A stretch of DNA of 64,000 nucleotides from contig JAQFVV010006275.1 of assembly GCA_028023455.1 (NCBI GenBank), positions 806,001 to 870,000 on the forward strand, given 5' to 3'. The notes under the pieces are model-generated. The model did no database searches, was not told where the DNA came from, and saw nothing but the letters and a program-made list of their open reading frames with translations. Below, in pieces: positions 22,794 through 33,693 of this stretch. The first letter of the stretch is position 1; every line of letters begins with the position of its first letter. This stretch comes from Epiperipatus broadwayi. Its lineage: Eukaryota; Onychophora; Udeonychophora; Euonychophora; Peripatidae. Made by a program: the position numbers and the translations under genes.

Positions 22794-23872
22794 TTATAAA
22801 GTCCATATTTTAGAAATATTAAAACAGGAATCCTTTCTATTAATAGCATTAGGATTACCAGCTATAAAACAAGCTTCTTTAACCTTATGCTTTACGTCAT
22901 TCTTCTCCATACACTCTAATTTTGCCTCTACTGGTTGACATAAGTGTCCAGCCTTATTTTCATGTTCCACAAACACTGAATTTTCCAAAAATTTAGTTTT
23001 AGTACGATGATATAAATATTTATGCTGTGACACTCTATTTAAAATATTGGTTTTAGTTTCACCATAATAAATAGAACCACAATCTTTATGAGGACAAGAA
23101 ACACTATAAACCACATGCTGAGTTAAGTTAGATTCAATTTTAAATTTTGAATTGTTAATCAATCTATTCGTATTTGGAGGTGAATGAAAAATTACTTGAA
23201 AATCTGGAGATAACTTATTAATTAACTGTTTTGCAATAGAATGAATAAATGGTAAAACTATACTAGGTTTTTCAATCTTGTCAGGTTTAAACTGCAAATT
23301 ATGTAAAAATTTTACAACTCTATTGTTAATAATTGAACGTTTATGTCCAAGTTTGATTAAGTCCTCAATAAAACAAATAAGATTTTCTTTCTATGTGCCT
23401 CAAATTTGCAAAGATGGTGGTTTCTATATAAAAATGAATTCAAAGATGCCAACTTGTGCACTTGCGGAGAGTATGAATGCGGATGAATTAAACCCCTAAC
23501 TTCAATAGGTTTCACAAACATATGGTAGTCCAAATGATCCTCTGTTCTATGCACAATAATATCTAAATATTTCACTTCCTGTAATGCTTCTTCCCAATTT
23601 ATTGTAAGATTTAAACTGGTAGCCTCATGAATACTACTTTGAATCTCCAAAATGATATTTTCAGGAGCCACAATAAATATATCATCTACATATCTAGTGT
23701 AGATAATATCTGGTACAGAGTTAATAAATGTAGGAATAATACTATGTTCAAAATGGTCCAAAACTATACTAGAAAGAATTCCACTAAGAGGAAGTCCCAT
23801 AGGCCAACCATTCATCATTTGAAAACAAGAATTTTTAAATGTAGCCACTAAATTTTCATCCAGCCAAGTCAA
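22794..23872 (-). pseudogene. Penelope-like RT/GIY-YIG ORF, left copy, frameshifted
   Basis: Same protein region as the right copy, split by a single-base deletion near 23392-23397, leaving open pieces 23872-23357 and 23297-22794. The RT part has GLPLSGILSSIVLDH (motif B) and YTRYVDDIFIVAP (motif C, catalytic YVDD). The C-terminal piece has VVYSVSCPHKDCGSIYYGE and TNILNRVSQHK, a GIY-YIG endonuclease of the Penelope type with its zinc-binding C-x4-C. This copy keeps the Tyr in YYG that the right copy has lost. RT motifs upstream of B are missing because the element starts at the palindrome centre. Confidence 0.9.
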
Positions 23873-23926
23873 AAATCCAACAATAAAGTCAACTTTATTA
23901 GATGGAAAGACTTTATTGTTGGATTT

Positions 23927-25006
23927 TTGACTTGGCTGGATGAAAATTTAGTGGCTACATTTAAAGATTCTTGTTTTCAAATGATGAATGGTTGGCCTAT
24001 GGGACTTCCTCTTAGTGGAATTCTTTCTAGTATAGTTTTGGACCATTTTGAACGTAGTATTATTCCTACATTTATTAACTCTGTACCAGATATTATCTAC
24101 ACTAGATATGTAGATGATATATTTATTGTAGCTCCTGAAAATATCATTTTGGAGATTCAAAGTAGTATTCATGAGACTACCAGTTTAAATCTTACGATAA
24201 ATTGGGAAGATGCATTACAGGAAGTGAAATATTTAGATATTATTGTGCATAAAACAGAGGATCATTTGGACTACCTTATGTTTGTGAAACCTATTGAAGT
24301 TAGGGGTTTAATTCATCCACATTCATACTCTCCCCAAGTGCACAAGTTTGCATCTTTGAATTCATTTTTATATAGAAACCACCATCTTTGCAAATTTGAG
24401 GCACATAGGAAAGAAAATCTTATTTGTTTTATTGAGGACTTAGTCAAACTTGGACATAAACATTCAATTATTAACAATAGAGTTGTAAAATTTTTACATA
24501 ATTTGCAGTTTAAACCTGACAAGATTGAAAAACCTCGTATAGTTTTACCATTTATTCATTCTATTGTAAAACAGTTAATTAATAAGTTATCTCCAGATTT
24601 TCAAGTAATTTTTCATTCACCTCCAAATACGAATAGATTGATTATCAATTCAAAATTTAAAATTGAATCTAACTTAACTCAGCATGTGGTTTATAGTGTT
24701 TCTTGTCCTCATAAAGATTGTGGTTCTATTTGTCATGGTGAAACTAAAACCAATATTTTAAATAGAGTGTCACAGCATAAATATTTATATCATCGTACTA
24801 AAACTAAATTTTTGGGAAATTCAGTGTTTGTGGAACATGAAAATAAGGCTGGACACTTATGTCAACCAGTAGAGGCAAAATTAGTGTGTACGGAGAAGAA
24901 TGACGTAAAGCGTAAGGTTAAAGAAGCTTGTTTTATAGCTGGTAATCCTAATGCTATTAATAGAAAGGATTCTTGTTTTAATATTTCTAAAATATGGACT
25001 TTATAA
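23927..25006 (+). CDS. Penelope-like RT/GIY-YIG protein, 5'-truncated
   Basis: Open for 359 residues. It holds the 3' half of the RT: GLPLSGILSSI (residues ~26-36), YVDD catalytic box (61-64), LNLTINWE (~87-94), VKYLDIIVH (100-108), then the HPHSYSPQVHK block. A GIY-YIG nuclease follows: VVYSVSC (254-260), CPHKDC cysteines (260 and 265), and GETKTNILNRVSQH (271-284). At the YIG position it reads CHG instead of YYG in the sister copy, so a catalytic-region Tyr is lost. The ATG is simply the first in frame; the reading continues upstream to the palindrome centre, so this is a fragment. RT motifs 1-A are absent and it cannot be autonomous. Confidence 0.9.
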   Translation: MTWLDENLVATFKDSCFQMMNGWPMGLPLSGILSSIVLDHFERSIIPTFINSVPDIIYTRYVDDIFIVAPENIILEIQSSIHETTSLNLTINWEDALQEVKYLDIIVHKTEDHLDYLMFVKPIEVRGLIHPHSYSPQVHKFASLNSFLYRNHHLCKFEAHRKENLICFIEDLVKLGHKHSIINNRVVKFLHNLQFKPDKIEKPRIVLPFIHSIVKQLINKLSPDFQVIFHSPPNTNRLIINSKFKIESNLTQHVVYSVSCPHKDCGSICHGETKTNILNRVSQHKYLYHRTKTKFLGNSVFVEHENKAGHLCQPVEAKLVCTEKNDVKRKVKEACFIAGNPNAINRKDSCFNISKIWTL

Positions 25007-25119
25007 TATTTATTTATTTATATTGTATTTTATTTATTTATTTAGAGTTAGTTTACATCTTATTTGAGATACGCATTTTGCTTGTGAATAAGTGTTTATA
25101 TTTTGTATTTGTTTTGTAT

Positions 25120-25165
25120 TGAGCTATGATTATGGAGGCTTAAGTCCCCCGAAAGCGCTCAGCTT
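25120..25165 (+). repeat. Penelope-like element end motif, right copy
   Basis: TGAGC (25120-25124) pairs with GCTCA (25157-25161) and encloses TATGATTATG, an inner GGAGGC/GTCCCCC hairpin with one A-C mismatch, and GAAAGC. The layout recalls a hammerhead core (box, stem-loop, GAAA) but as a two-way junction. Hammerhead motifs are reported in Penelope-like terminal repeats; whether this counts as one is unproven. Confidence 0.5.
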
Positions 25166-25280
25166 TATTGTTATAATTTTATATTTAAAGCTTCAGCAAC
25201 TGTGTTTTATCACAGTTAATTTTTTAATTTATTGATTTTTGTTGAAGTATATACATACATTCTTTTTAAAATCTCTTTAA

Positions 25281-27418
25281 TAACTTCATTTTAATATGTC
25301 ACATAAAAACAATAATTGTAAATACAAATTAAATATAAACATATATATATTATTACTTACATCAAGGTTTTATCCATCTTTGTGTAACTGTAAAATAATA
25401 ATGAACTTCTTAATTAAAATATATAGCTCTTTCTTTTTTTTTTACTTCACCGTCTTTGTTTTAAATTGAGCACAGCTGAATGATGATATTTCTGACGATG
25501 TTTGCGGAGGGTAACATTTTTGGAGAACAGTATTTCTGATAAGAATTTTTACAGGAAAGTTTAAATTTTAGCTGATATTGGGATTCATTTTGCTTGCTAG
25601 CTTATATTCTCTCAAATTTAATTTTTATTTAGTAATTGGATTTCTGGTTCTTTTTTACTGTATTGTATATTTCTATCCCAAATCTGGTATTCAAAAGTTA
25701 GTAATTTTTCAAAATGTCTTTTTAGATTGTTAATATTTATCCGAATATAAATAAAATAATTTTATTTCACAATAAAATATTTTATTTAATAAATTTCGAT
25801 TTAAATATGATTATTTTCTTTACAAATAAATAAATGCAATAAACATTATAAAACCTTATTTATTTAACATTACACACATATTTTAAACAGCAATTAACTG
25901 ATATTTAATTTTCTTCTAGGATTTCTTCTGATTTATTCAAAAAAAAAAAAAAAAAGCAGTGTTAAATCTAAAAATTATAGGATATAATTATTATAATGTA
26001 ATAAAAACCAATAAAGTTACAATAAAATGAGTTGGTATATTTAAAAATTAGTAGTTTATTTCCATTAAAGTGAGATTAGTTTCACATCTATTTTATTTTT
26101 TTTGTATATATAAATTAACTTATCTATACATCTGTATGTCTACTAGAATTAATGTTTAACACAATATTATTATAATAAAATAAGACCAAGTGATAATACC
26201 AAATTTTAGTATGAACAATTCCACTGTTATAATTACTTTACATGTATCATATTGAAAAGTTTTTTTTTTTTTGTCGGTGGAATAATAAACAGACCAAAGT
26301 GATAATACTGTTTGTGTTTACTTAGACTAAGCTTATAGAAATATACTACTTATGTGAGCGTATACTCCAGAAAATCTCATAATATGGGATAGTTAAATAA
26401 ATTGAAAAAAGAGTTTTGCAACCTCTTCCTATTACAACATGTCTCATGAATGCATTTTTGGTCAAAGTATAGAGAATTATTGGATGTAATTCATTTCCTT
26501 ATAATTTATTTTAAATGGATGTAATTGATCATTTCCGATAGTTATGTCCAGTGATTGATTTCATTAGCAAGTATTGATTCAATCTGGACTTTACATGCAT
26601 GTAATTCAAAATGGTAGCTGTGCTATGTTATCTCTGAGTTAATGCTATATAGCAATAACATATTTCTGTGAACTTATGAAAAAGTTTTAAAACAAGTTAG
26701 GAAAATTGAGAATACCAAACTCCATACTGTCATTTGCAAAATCTCAATTGTTTTTGATAGCCATTATCCAAAAAACGACAAATTGTTAGTTAATTCCTAA
26801 ATATCAACATGTTTGTTTTTTGTTTTTTTTTTTACAGCCAATTAGAACATATGGCAGCAAATTATTGATGGCTTAATGTAACCTAAGTAATCCAAAAACA
26901 GAAAAAGCATATAGTTTGAGATTATTATTTTAGAAATAATAAAGAGAAAATGAATCTAAACATAAAAATAAAAAAACCAGGAAAAACAGGGAAAAATGAA
27001 ATAATATCAATATGCTTCAATCAGACTCATATTTAGGTAAAATCTTGCAATAGAGAAAGAAAGGGGATCTAAAAAAAAAATTATGACTAAAAAAGTGTAT
27101 GATATCCTAATAAAAAGAAGCGGTTATTTAAAAAATAGAAAAGATCAACTTAAAAACCAACTTTAAACATGAATGGAATGCAATTTTGATCTATAGATCA
27201 ATAGAAGATACTTGTTAAATTAAACCAGCAATACACATTAAAATAACTCCCATGATTAACTTAGAATGTTATTGAAACTATTATTAAATATTGCCTTAAA
27301 TTTAATCAAAAATAATAATAATGGTAGGAAAAGAAGAACCTATTGTCAGGGTTTCGATGTTATTTAACCTGAACTAGAGATTATTTTGACACTAACAATC
27401 AAAATAATGTTGATAGTT
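25281..27418. other. AT-rich stretch, no gene seen
   Basis: No recognisable element; A15-type homopolymer near 25940. Sequence just before 27419 could include degraded Gypsy pol but shows no motif. Confidence 0.5.
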
Positions 27419-27960
27419 GATGCAACCCCAAATTTTATGAAAATACAAAAATTGCTTTACTCCTAAAAAAAAAAGTTATGGATACTCTTCATAAGATGAT
27501 GAAGAAAGAAATATCAATGCACAGGGAAATTTAGAATGGATCACACCAATAGTAGTTATCATCAAACCAAAATGTGAGCATGTTTTATTGGCGAATGTAA
27601 ATTTTTTATCAATAAAAACCTGAAAAAAAGTCACATACCTGGTACCTCATGTGAGAAATGTTATGGTATCATTACAAAATTATTTATATTTTTCAAATTT
27701 GAATTTGGCATTTCTTCCTATTCATGCTAAATCAGTAAATATTTTAATCATAATATTAGTTTATTCAAATGCAATCATCTGTCATTTTGTTTATACAGTG
27801 CCTAATATCTTTCAAGTCAATATTGACTTCTGCTTATATGGAATAAAAGGTGAGATTTTAATTATAATAATAATTTCACTACTGGAAATGTGAGAAATTG
27901 AACAATTGTCTCTAAAAAAATGATTAGGGTTGTCGGAGATACTTCAACTTCAAGAAATAT
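27419..27960 (+). pseudogene. decayed Gypsy-type RT
   Basis: Plus-strand fragments match the start of a Ty3/Gypsy RT in the right order. DATPNFMKIQKLLYS (~27419) resembles the segment before the palm; LEWITPIVVIIKPK (~27530) the SxWxSPIV-KK block; YLVPHVRNVMVSLQNYLYFS (~27635-27695) the YPLPxIxDLxxxLxxxxYFS block, followed by NLNLAF (FxxLDL); and VPNIFQVNIDFCLYGIKG (~27798) the PxxFQxxMxxxLxGLxG block. A frameshift (~27510), a stop (~27620) and loss of the YxDD box (an Ile run instead) show it is dead. Flanking gag, protease, RNase H and integrase are not seen. Confidence 0.65.
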
Positions 27961-28450
27961 AAAATAATTTAAGATTTCCTGGAATTTTTTCTATTTTTTG
28001 TATTTTTTTTTTACTTAATGATTAAAAGTCAAAATCATCTGGGGATTTTTTATTATTCATTTAGATTTAGCGGGATAGATTAAAATGTGTGAAAATACTA
28101 GTTAGTAAATATCCAACAATTTTGATAAAGTTACAAAATTTGGCAATGATATTATAAGATATGCTGAAAGTACTCAATATCTGATGATTTAAAATGAAAG
28201 GTGCATGCATTCTACACCTCTGACTAAATTCCAAAATCATATACTAATATAAAATATAACTTGGTGGATTATTTGTTCACAACTATTTATTTCATTGAAA
28301 AAAAAAACAACAACAGTTATTTATGTTAAATTATACTATGAATTTTTAATGACATGACTTTCCACAACAAATGCATCTTCTGAATTTTACTTTTGATCAA
28401 TATGTTTTAATTCTTCAGTTTTTAAGTACAGTATAATGAACTTTTAATAA
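27961..28450. other. no gene seen
   Basis: AT-rich; may hold degraded downstream pol sequence but no motif is recognisable. Confidence 0.4.
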
Positions 28451-28454
28451 AACA

Positions 28455-28723
28455 GGCAAAACTCTCTATACGTATTGCCACTCAGTGTAAGCTAGAGTAA
28501 TCAATGGTTGTCAGAAGGCTTGTGCATAAAATCCCATCTAGTGCCTACTCAGTGCAGTGCTCTCAGATCCAATGCTTTCACTGACAAAGGCCACAAATCA
28601 GAAACTAGTCTGGGTATATTGGCTGAATAGGCACTAGATGGGGATTTTATGCACAAGCCTCTGGCATCCATTGATTACTCTGGCTTGCACTGAGTGGCAA
28701 TACATATAGAAATTTTTGCCTGT
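28455..28723. repeat. satellite-derived inverted repeat around a hammerhead-like core
   Basis: Left arm 28455-28551 is the reverse complement of the right arm 28627-28723; both correspond to the 3' part of the 13.1-14.8 kb satellite unit (CTTGTGCATAAAATC, CAATGGTTGTCAG and so on). The 75-base loop carries the central part of the unit, including CTGACAA (28581-28587), AGGCCACAAATCA and GAAAC (28601-28605). The core box has drifted from CTGATGA. Confidence 0.8.
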
Positions 28724-29269
28724 TTTAATAACAGTTATGAGCAAGCATAAGAAATGGTGATCATGTGATGTTTATTAATTTTTAATAACACAATTAGTAA
28801 ATGGTATATATTTGTAAATTAGAGATTTAGTTACCATCTACATTTTTTTTTTGGGGGGGAGGTCCAAAGCCTTAAGCTTATCTTATTGGAACTATAGCAT
28901 TTACCTGTATTTTTGATATCTTTTTTAACTTGCTATGAAATACTAAAAATATAATAACACAAATAATAATTATATTCCTATCCATAACAAGAATTTTTCA
29001 TCATAAACAGTAAAAGAAAGATCAACAAAAGACAATTCCTTAATAAAATTAATGAGGAGTGTGTTAAAAATAATATGACATTAAAATAAAAATAAAATAT
29101 TGTACAATAAAAATGAAGTTTGAAAGTTAAGGAAAACGATTAAAATTAATACTTTCATTTGAAGCAGTCAAACCTGTGTTTAAGATACATTACTGCTTGA
29201 CTAACGAGGCTTTGGTCAAATCGATCTTCCATTTATTTAGATACATTATAAGAAGATGGGAATGTATGT
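28724..29269. other. no gene seen
   Basis: Begins with ~50 bases of satellite-like sequence (AACAGTTATGAGCAAGCAT), then AT-rich filler with a G-rich run near 28852. Confidence 0.5.
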
Positions 29270-30245
29270 GTTTTGGATATTTATCAATCAATCTATAATA
29301 TTCTGTTTGATGGACAGGTCCAGAGAGAAGTCATATCACAAATTTATCCATTTCTCTACTCTGTTCTTTTCGTTTCCCAGCCCTTCAATTCCACATATCT
29401 CTATCTATCTCTTATATTACCCAGTGAGGTCAATCTTTTTCATCCTTTTTTTTTTTGTTTCCATTCACCATTCCTTCCAAAACATCTTTAATTGAACTAT
29501 TCTTCTTAATATATTTCCAATCCAGTTTCTCTTTCTATCTCTAATTTCATCAATCGATTTTTTTTTTCATTCACTTTTCAAAACTTCATTTGTCATTTTA
29601 TTCACAACTCTTTTTTTCCTTTCTCCATTACCACAGCTTAAAGGCTTTCAATATATTCCTAATTTGCTTTTACTCATTGTCCTTATTTCACAACTATACA
29701 ATAGTACATTCCACACATAGTATTTAATTAATCTTTTTCTAATTACTCAATCAATTACCCAAATATCTAAATTCATTTACCTATTGAACTATATTATCAT
29801 GGATTTCAAATTGTAATCTTTTTGTATTTCTCCCTATTCATAAACACTTGGTTTTTTCAACATTAATCTTCATTTCATATTCCATACATCCTTCCTCCAA
29901 TTTATTCAATATATTCTGAAGTCTTTTTTCATTCTCAGCTAGCCATATCATCTGCGAATCTTATACATTTTATTATTCTACCTCAAATGTTTGCCCTTTA
30001 CAGACTAATATTAAAAAGCACATATAACATACTACAATTTTTCCTAACTCCTCTTTTTTTAGATACTTCATCATTATCATTATTCTCCAATCTAATTGTT
30101 ATTATATGCCTTTTATTTTTTAAGATAGATTACTCTATCAAATGGTTTTTCCAAATCTACCAAACATATACCAATTCCTTTATCTTTTTCGATATATCTC
30201 TCTGCAATTGTTCTAACAGCATCAATAGCATCTAATGAATAATAT
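29270..30245 (-). pseudogene. LINE RT remnant
   Basis: Minus-strand RT relic. In order from ~30245: LDAIDAVRTIAERYIEKDKG, then CLVDLEKPFDRV (motif A), RRGVRKNCSML (motif B, weak), IKCIRFADDMA (motif C, ~29955), NILNKLEEGCMEYEMKINVE (motif D region), NEFRYLGN (thumb, ~29770), and a C-terminal DEIRDRKRNWIGNILRR (~29540). Catalytic FADD survives, but there are many stops and frameshifts. The wording resembles the fragment at 80-430. Clade uncertain. Confidence 0.75.
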
Positions 30246-30300
30246 TTCTGTAGTGTAACTTTCACTACACTATTCTCACACAAGGTAGGGACTGGTTTCT
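30228..30300. repeat. short repeat shared with 61.6 kb
   Basis: TAATGAATAATATTTCTGTA, GTGTAA, TTCACTACAC and AAGGTAGGGACTGG occur in the same order here and at 61592-61660. It contains a small hairpin, GTAGTG/CACTAC. Confidence 0.7.
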
Positions 30301-31776
30301 ATTGCTTTTAATACCTTATGGAAATTCTATAGGTATTTTATATGTATTAATGATAATCAAATATACAAATTTTAAATCAGAAAGCATGCTATGTTAACTA
30401 GGAAATATATTACTTTGACCAAGGAAATGTTAGTAGTGATGATTTACCATTGATTGTCATCCTTTTAACTCAATTTATTTGGAAATTTTATTATTTATAG
30501 TTGAATCATTACATTAAAAATAGGAGGGGGGTAATAATTAATTTAGTGATATACCACATTACAATCTAAGAACATCATAGAAAAGTGATCCACGTTTTAA
30601 CAATTAAATGAAGAAGAAAAAGGGTTAAAATAATTGAATAAAGAAATTATAAATAAGAGAAAATTAGACAATTATGTTGATCATTTGCTTTTATTCCATA
30701 GATAACAATACTCATATATTTCTATGTAGAATACAACTTAGTGCAATATTTTATCAAAGAGATTGTAGATTGTGGAACATTTTCATTAAATATCATCTAA
30801 CTTTAATTTTTAGAGGAAGTGAGCAACTTTATAGCCACTGCACTGCTTAGTAAACAAGGTAATTAAAGATTAACAAGGTATATAAAAATATTCCCATCAA
30901 TAAAGATATGTATATATTAAATTTCATTGCTTATATATTTATATAGTTAATAATTTAAGAATATGAAATCATTGAAATTCAGATTAGAAACTAAAGATAA
31001 GATCTTTTGGAAAAAAATGATGCAACATGGAGTAAAGCATGAGAAATTCATAAAGTAATTCTCTAAAACATATCCTGCAGTTATTTTTTAATAATCTGCC
31101 TTGATTTTATTTTTTTTTATGTGGAATTTTAATATCTTATTAATAAAAATCATAAATAATCTCAGATCTCGTATTTTATATTTCAAATATTTGCATGTTA
31201 TCTGTTTAGATAGTTGTCTAGAATTAAAATGAGGTAATTGACAGCTAATTTTATTTTTTAAAGGCATAACTGATATTCACTCTATAAGTTCACTTTTTCA
31301 AGTAACTGAAATTTAATGTTGAAAATTACTTCTTATATTTGCATTTTATATTTGAAATGATATATCAATTATTTGAAGAAATGGCATAGGTTTGCTGTAA
31401 AAGAAAGTTGGAGGAATTACCTCTCTTCTATTTATAGTAACTTAAAGAATAACAGAAAATATTAAATTCATTTATTTTGTTTTATTTAATTATTTTTGTT
31501 TTTAATTATTATTGAGATATTCTCTGAATTTAATCCAGTTTCTATTTTATAACTTTTTTATATTATCCAGCAAACTTTTTCCTCATTCATTCACTTCAGA
31601 AATTGTCTCGCCCAATTTTTTTGGATCTAATTTAGAACTTAATTGTTTATCCGTTAGTAATCTATCCAGTTCATCTCTATTTCAACCACATAATTATCTC
31701 ACTTATGACAGTGATAAATATGTATCCTTTCACTCATGTATGATTCCTCCATGTTAATACCAATGTAGATTTCTCA
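30301..31776. other. AT-rich stretch, no gene seen
   Basis: No domain or known element recognised. Confidence 0.55.
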
Positions 31777-32735
31777 GTATTTTGGCATTAGTCTTGCTTT
31801 GACGTATTATTCTGATGACGTTTTTCTCTGGTAATATTTATTCAAAATTTAAGTTAACTATGTCATGGTAACCAAAATACTGGCATGACTAATCCATATC
31901 AACAATTAAGATATGTACAGAATGACCTGTGAGATTAAAAAATGTGCTACTTTACAAAATTTTTTGTTTTCATGTTGTCCTTTCTATTCTAGAACACATT
32001 AGCAGTTCAGTCTGCCACAGTGATTCTCATTTGTAAGTTGTTGTTTTTTTAATTTAAAAATACATTTCTATTTCTATTTTATTTATTTTTGCTAAACATT
32101 TTAAAATCCTAAATATTTATTTGGTTGTTTTTTACAGAAATATTTGTTTTTCTTTTGAAATAATTTTTAAAATATTATCTTAAACTTACACCTTGCTATC
32201 TTAAAGTCATAGTTTGCTATTTTAGATTTGTTTTTTGTTTTTTTAGGTTGAACATGCGGTTTATGGTGGTGCAAAGCACCGCAGTATGCAGAGAGGGGAG
32301 GGTATTTTTGGCTACAATGCATAACTCAGATACTTATGATTTGTGAATTTATTGGATGACACGATGTGTCACTAAAAAACATTCTTCCAACTTCTTACAC
32401 ACTGTGACTTTGTGCCATCATAAACCACATGTTTAATCTAAAAAAAAAATGGTGAACTGTAACTTTAAGGTAGCAAAGTGAAACTATAAGGCAATATTTT
32501 AAAAGGCAGAGTGCCTTTTTCCATAATTAATATGTTTCCATTATTTTTCATATTACACATACTATGATGAATTACATCCAGTGATGTTTACGTTTGTGAT
32601 TTGCTTAAAATAACACCTCCACAATATCTGTGGACAAATTTTATTGATTAAGTTTATCTGCACATTACTCGGAGACATCTTAAACATCACAAACTTAAGA
32701 GTAATACATCATAGCAAGACTACTACCGATGTCTC
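31777..32735. mobile_element. DNA element family A, copy 2
   Basis: Left end TTGGCATTAGTCTTGC..ACGTATTATTCTGATGACG (31782-31820) and right end GAGTAATACATCATAGCAAG (32697-32718) are inverted versions of each other. Internal landmarks shared with copies 1 and 3: ACTGGCATGACTAATCCATA, CCACAGTGATTC..ATTTGTAAGT, and a 3' palindrome (about 32545-32725) with GTGGACAAATT and AGTTTATCTGCACATTAC. No transposase is seen. A separate inverted-repeat element sits inside at 32243-32442. Confidence 0.65.
32243..32442. repeat. nested inverted-repeat (MITE-like) element
   Basis: Ends GGTTGAACATGCGGTTTATG and CATAAACCACATGTTTAAT are imperfect inverted repeats of ~33 bp; the 200-bp body is more GC-rich than its surroundings. 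Copies 1 and 3 of family A lack it at this place, so it inserted into copy 2. Confidence 0.65.
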
Positions 32736-33499
32736 TATATTTCATTGTATGCTTTACAATTTCTATGTTATTTTTTTTAGTATCAAAATCCCAGATCGAT
32801 TCCCTAAAACATTTGATGCAAACGTCTTGTTTAGGAACATATGCATATTTATTTATTTTTTATCAAAAGAACTCCATCTAAGTTTCACTCCTTTTAAATT
32901 ATTGCTATTACTCTTTATCATCCTCTTTCTTCACTGTTTGAAATCCATTGGATATGATTTTAGTCTGCTTAGGCTTTTATGATTAATTATTTGCCCAAAA
33001 ACAGCCACTACATTATCTACAAAATTTGAATAAGTTCAATAATTTTTATTTATTCTTATTAATGTTAATCTTCATGTTACCTTATTGTCTAATCACTTTG
33101 ATTGTTTTTTGATAAAGATTTGTCAAACACTATCTGTGTGTTAGTGGCTTAAATCATTAATCACTGCAGAATCAAATGCATTTTTATTAACTATAAGCAT
33201 AATTAGTTATCTCTCTAATGTCTTTTAATATTTTGCACAGTTTTTTGTTTTCGTTGAATTAAGTTCAAGTTTTTTGGAAACAATTTGTAGTAATCTTGGT
33301 AAATTTTTTATATATAAAATTGATAGAAGTTTTATATAACTATTGTATTCTTTCATCAGACATTTAGTATATACTTAACATTTAGATATTTTTTTTAAAA
33401 CTCTTTATAATAAATTATATATGGAAATTATCATATATGCAATAAAATAAATTTAAATTACATAGGTAAACTTATGAAGAAACTATGACATATAGTAAT
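32736..33499. other. no gene seen
   Basis: AT-rich filler without recognisable motifs. Confidence 0.5.
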
Positions 33500-33693
33500 G
33501 ATATAATACACGATATACACCTTAATTGACACTACAATGCAGTTTGACATATGATTTATTTTATCTCCTTTTGCCTACAGTTTCAACTGTCCAGCAGTCA
33601 TCATCAGAGCTCTCCCTTCTCCTAGAATTGAAATAACATATGTTAAACTGCATTGTAGAGTGTCATTTAAGGTGTATATGGTGTATTATATTA
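33500..33693. mobile_element. MITE-like inverted repeat with CTGATGA/GAAAC loop
   Basis: Arms 33500-33552 and 33638-33693 are near-perfect inverted repeats (TACACCTTAA, GACACT, ACAATGCAGTTT, CATATG). The ~85-base loop, read on the minus strand, has CTGATGA, TGACTGCTGGACAGTT (ACTG/CAGT stem), then GAAAC. No clear target duplication beyond AT-rich bases. Confidence 0.75.

Larger units (their letters stand above)
22581..25267. mobile_element. head-to-head pair of Penelope-like elements
   Basis: Two 5'-truncated Penelope-like copies form a palindrome: left arm 22578-23890, right arm 23909-25227, 18-bp spacer. Arms are ~1.31 kb and roughly 96% alike by eye. AAAATCTCTTTA occurs on both sides (22569-22580 and 25268-25279), consistent with one ~12-13-bp target duplication around the whole pair. 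After the right arm a ~40-bp extension (25228-25267) precedes the duplication and is absent from the left. Inverted partial copies and short one-sided tails are known from Penelope insertions. Coding features are given separately. Confidence 0.88.
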
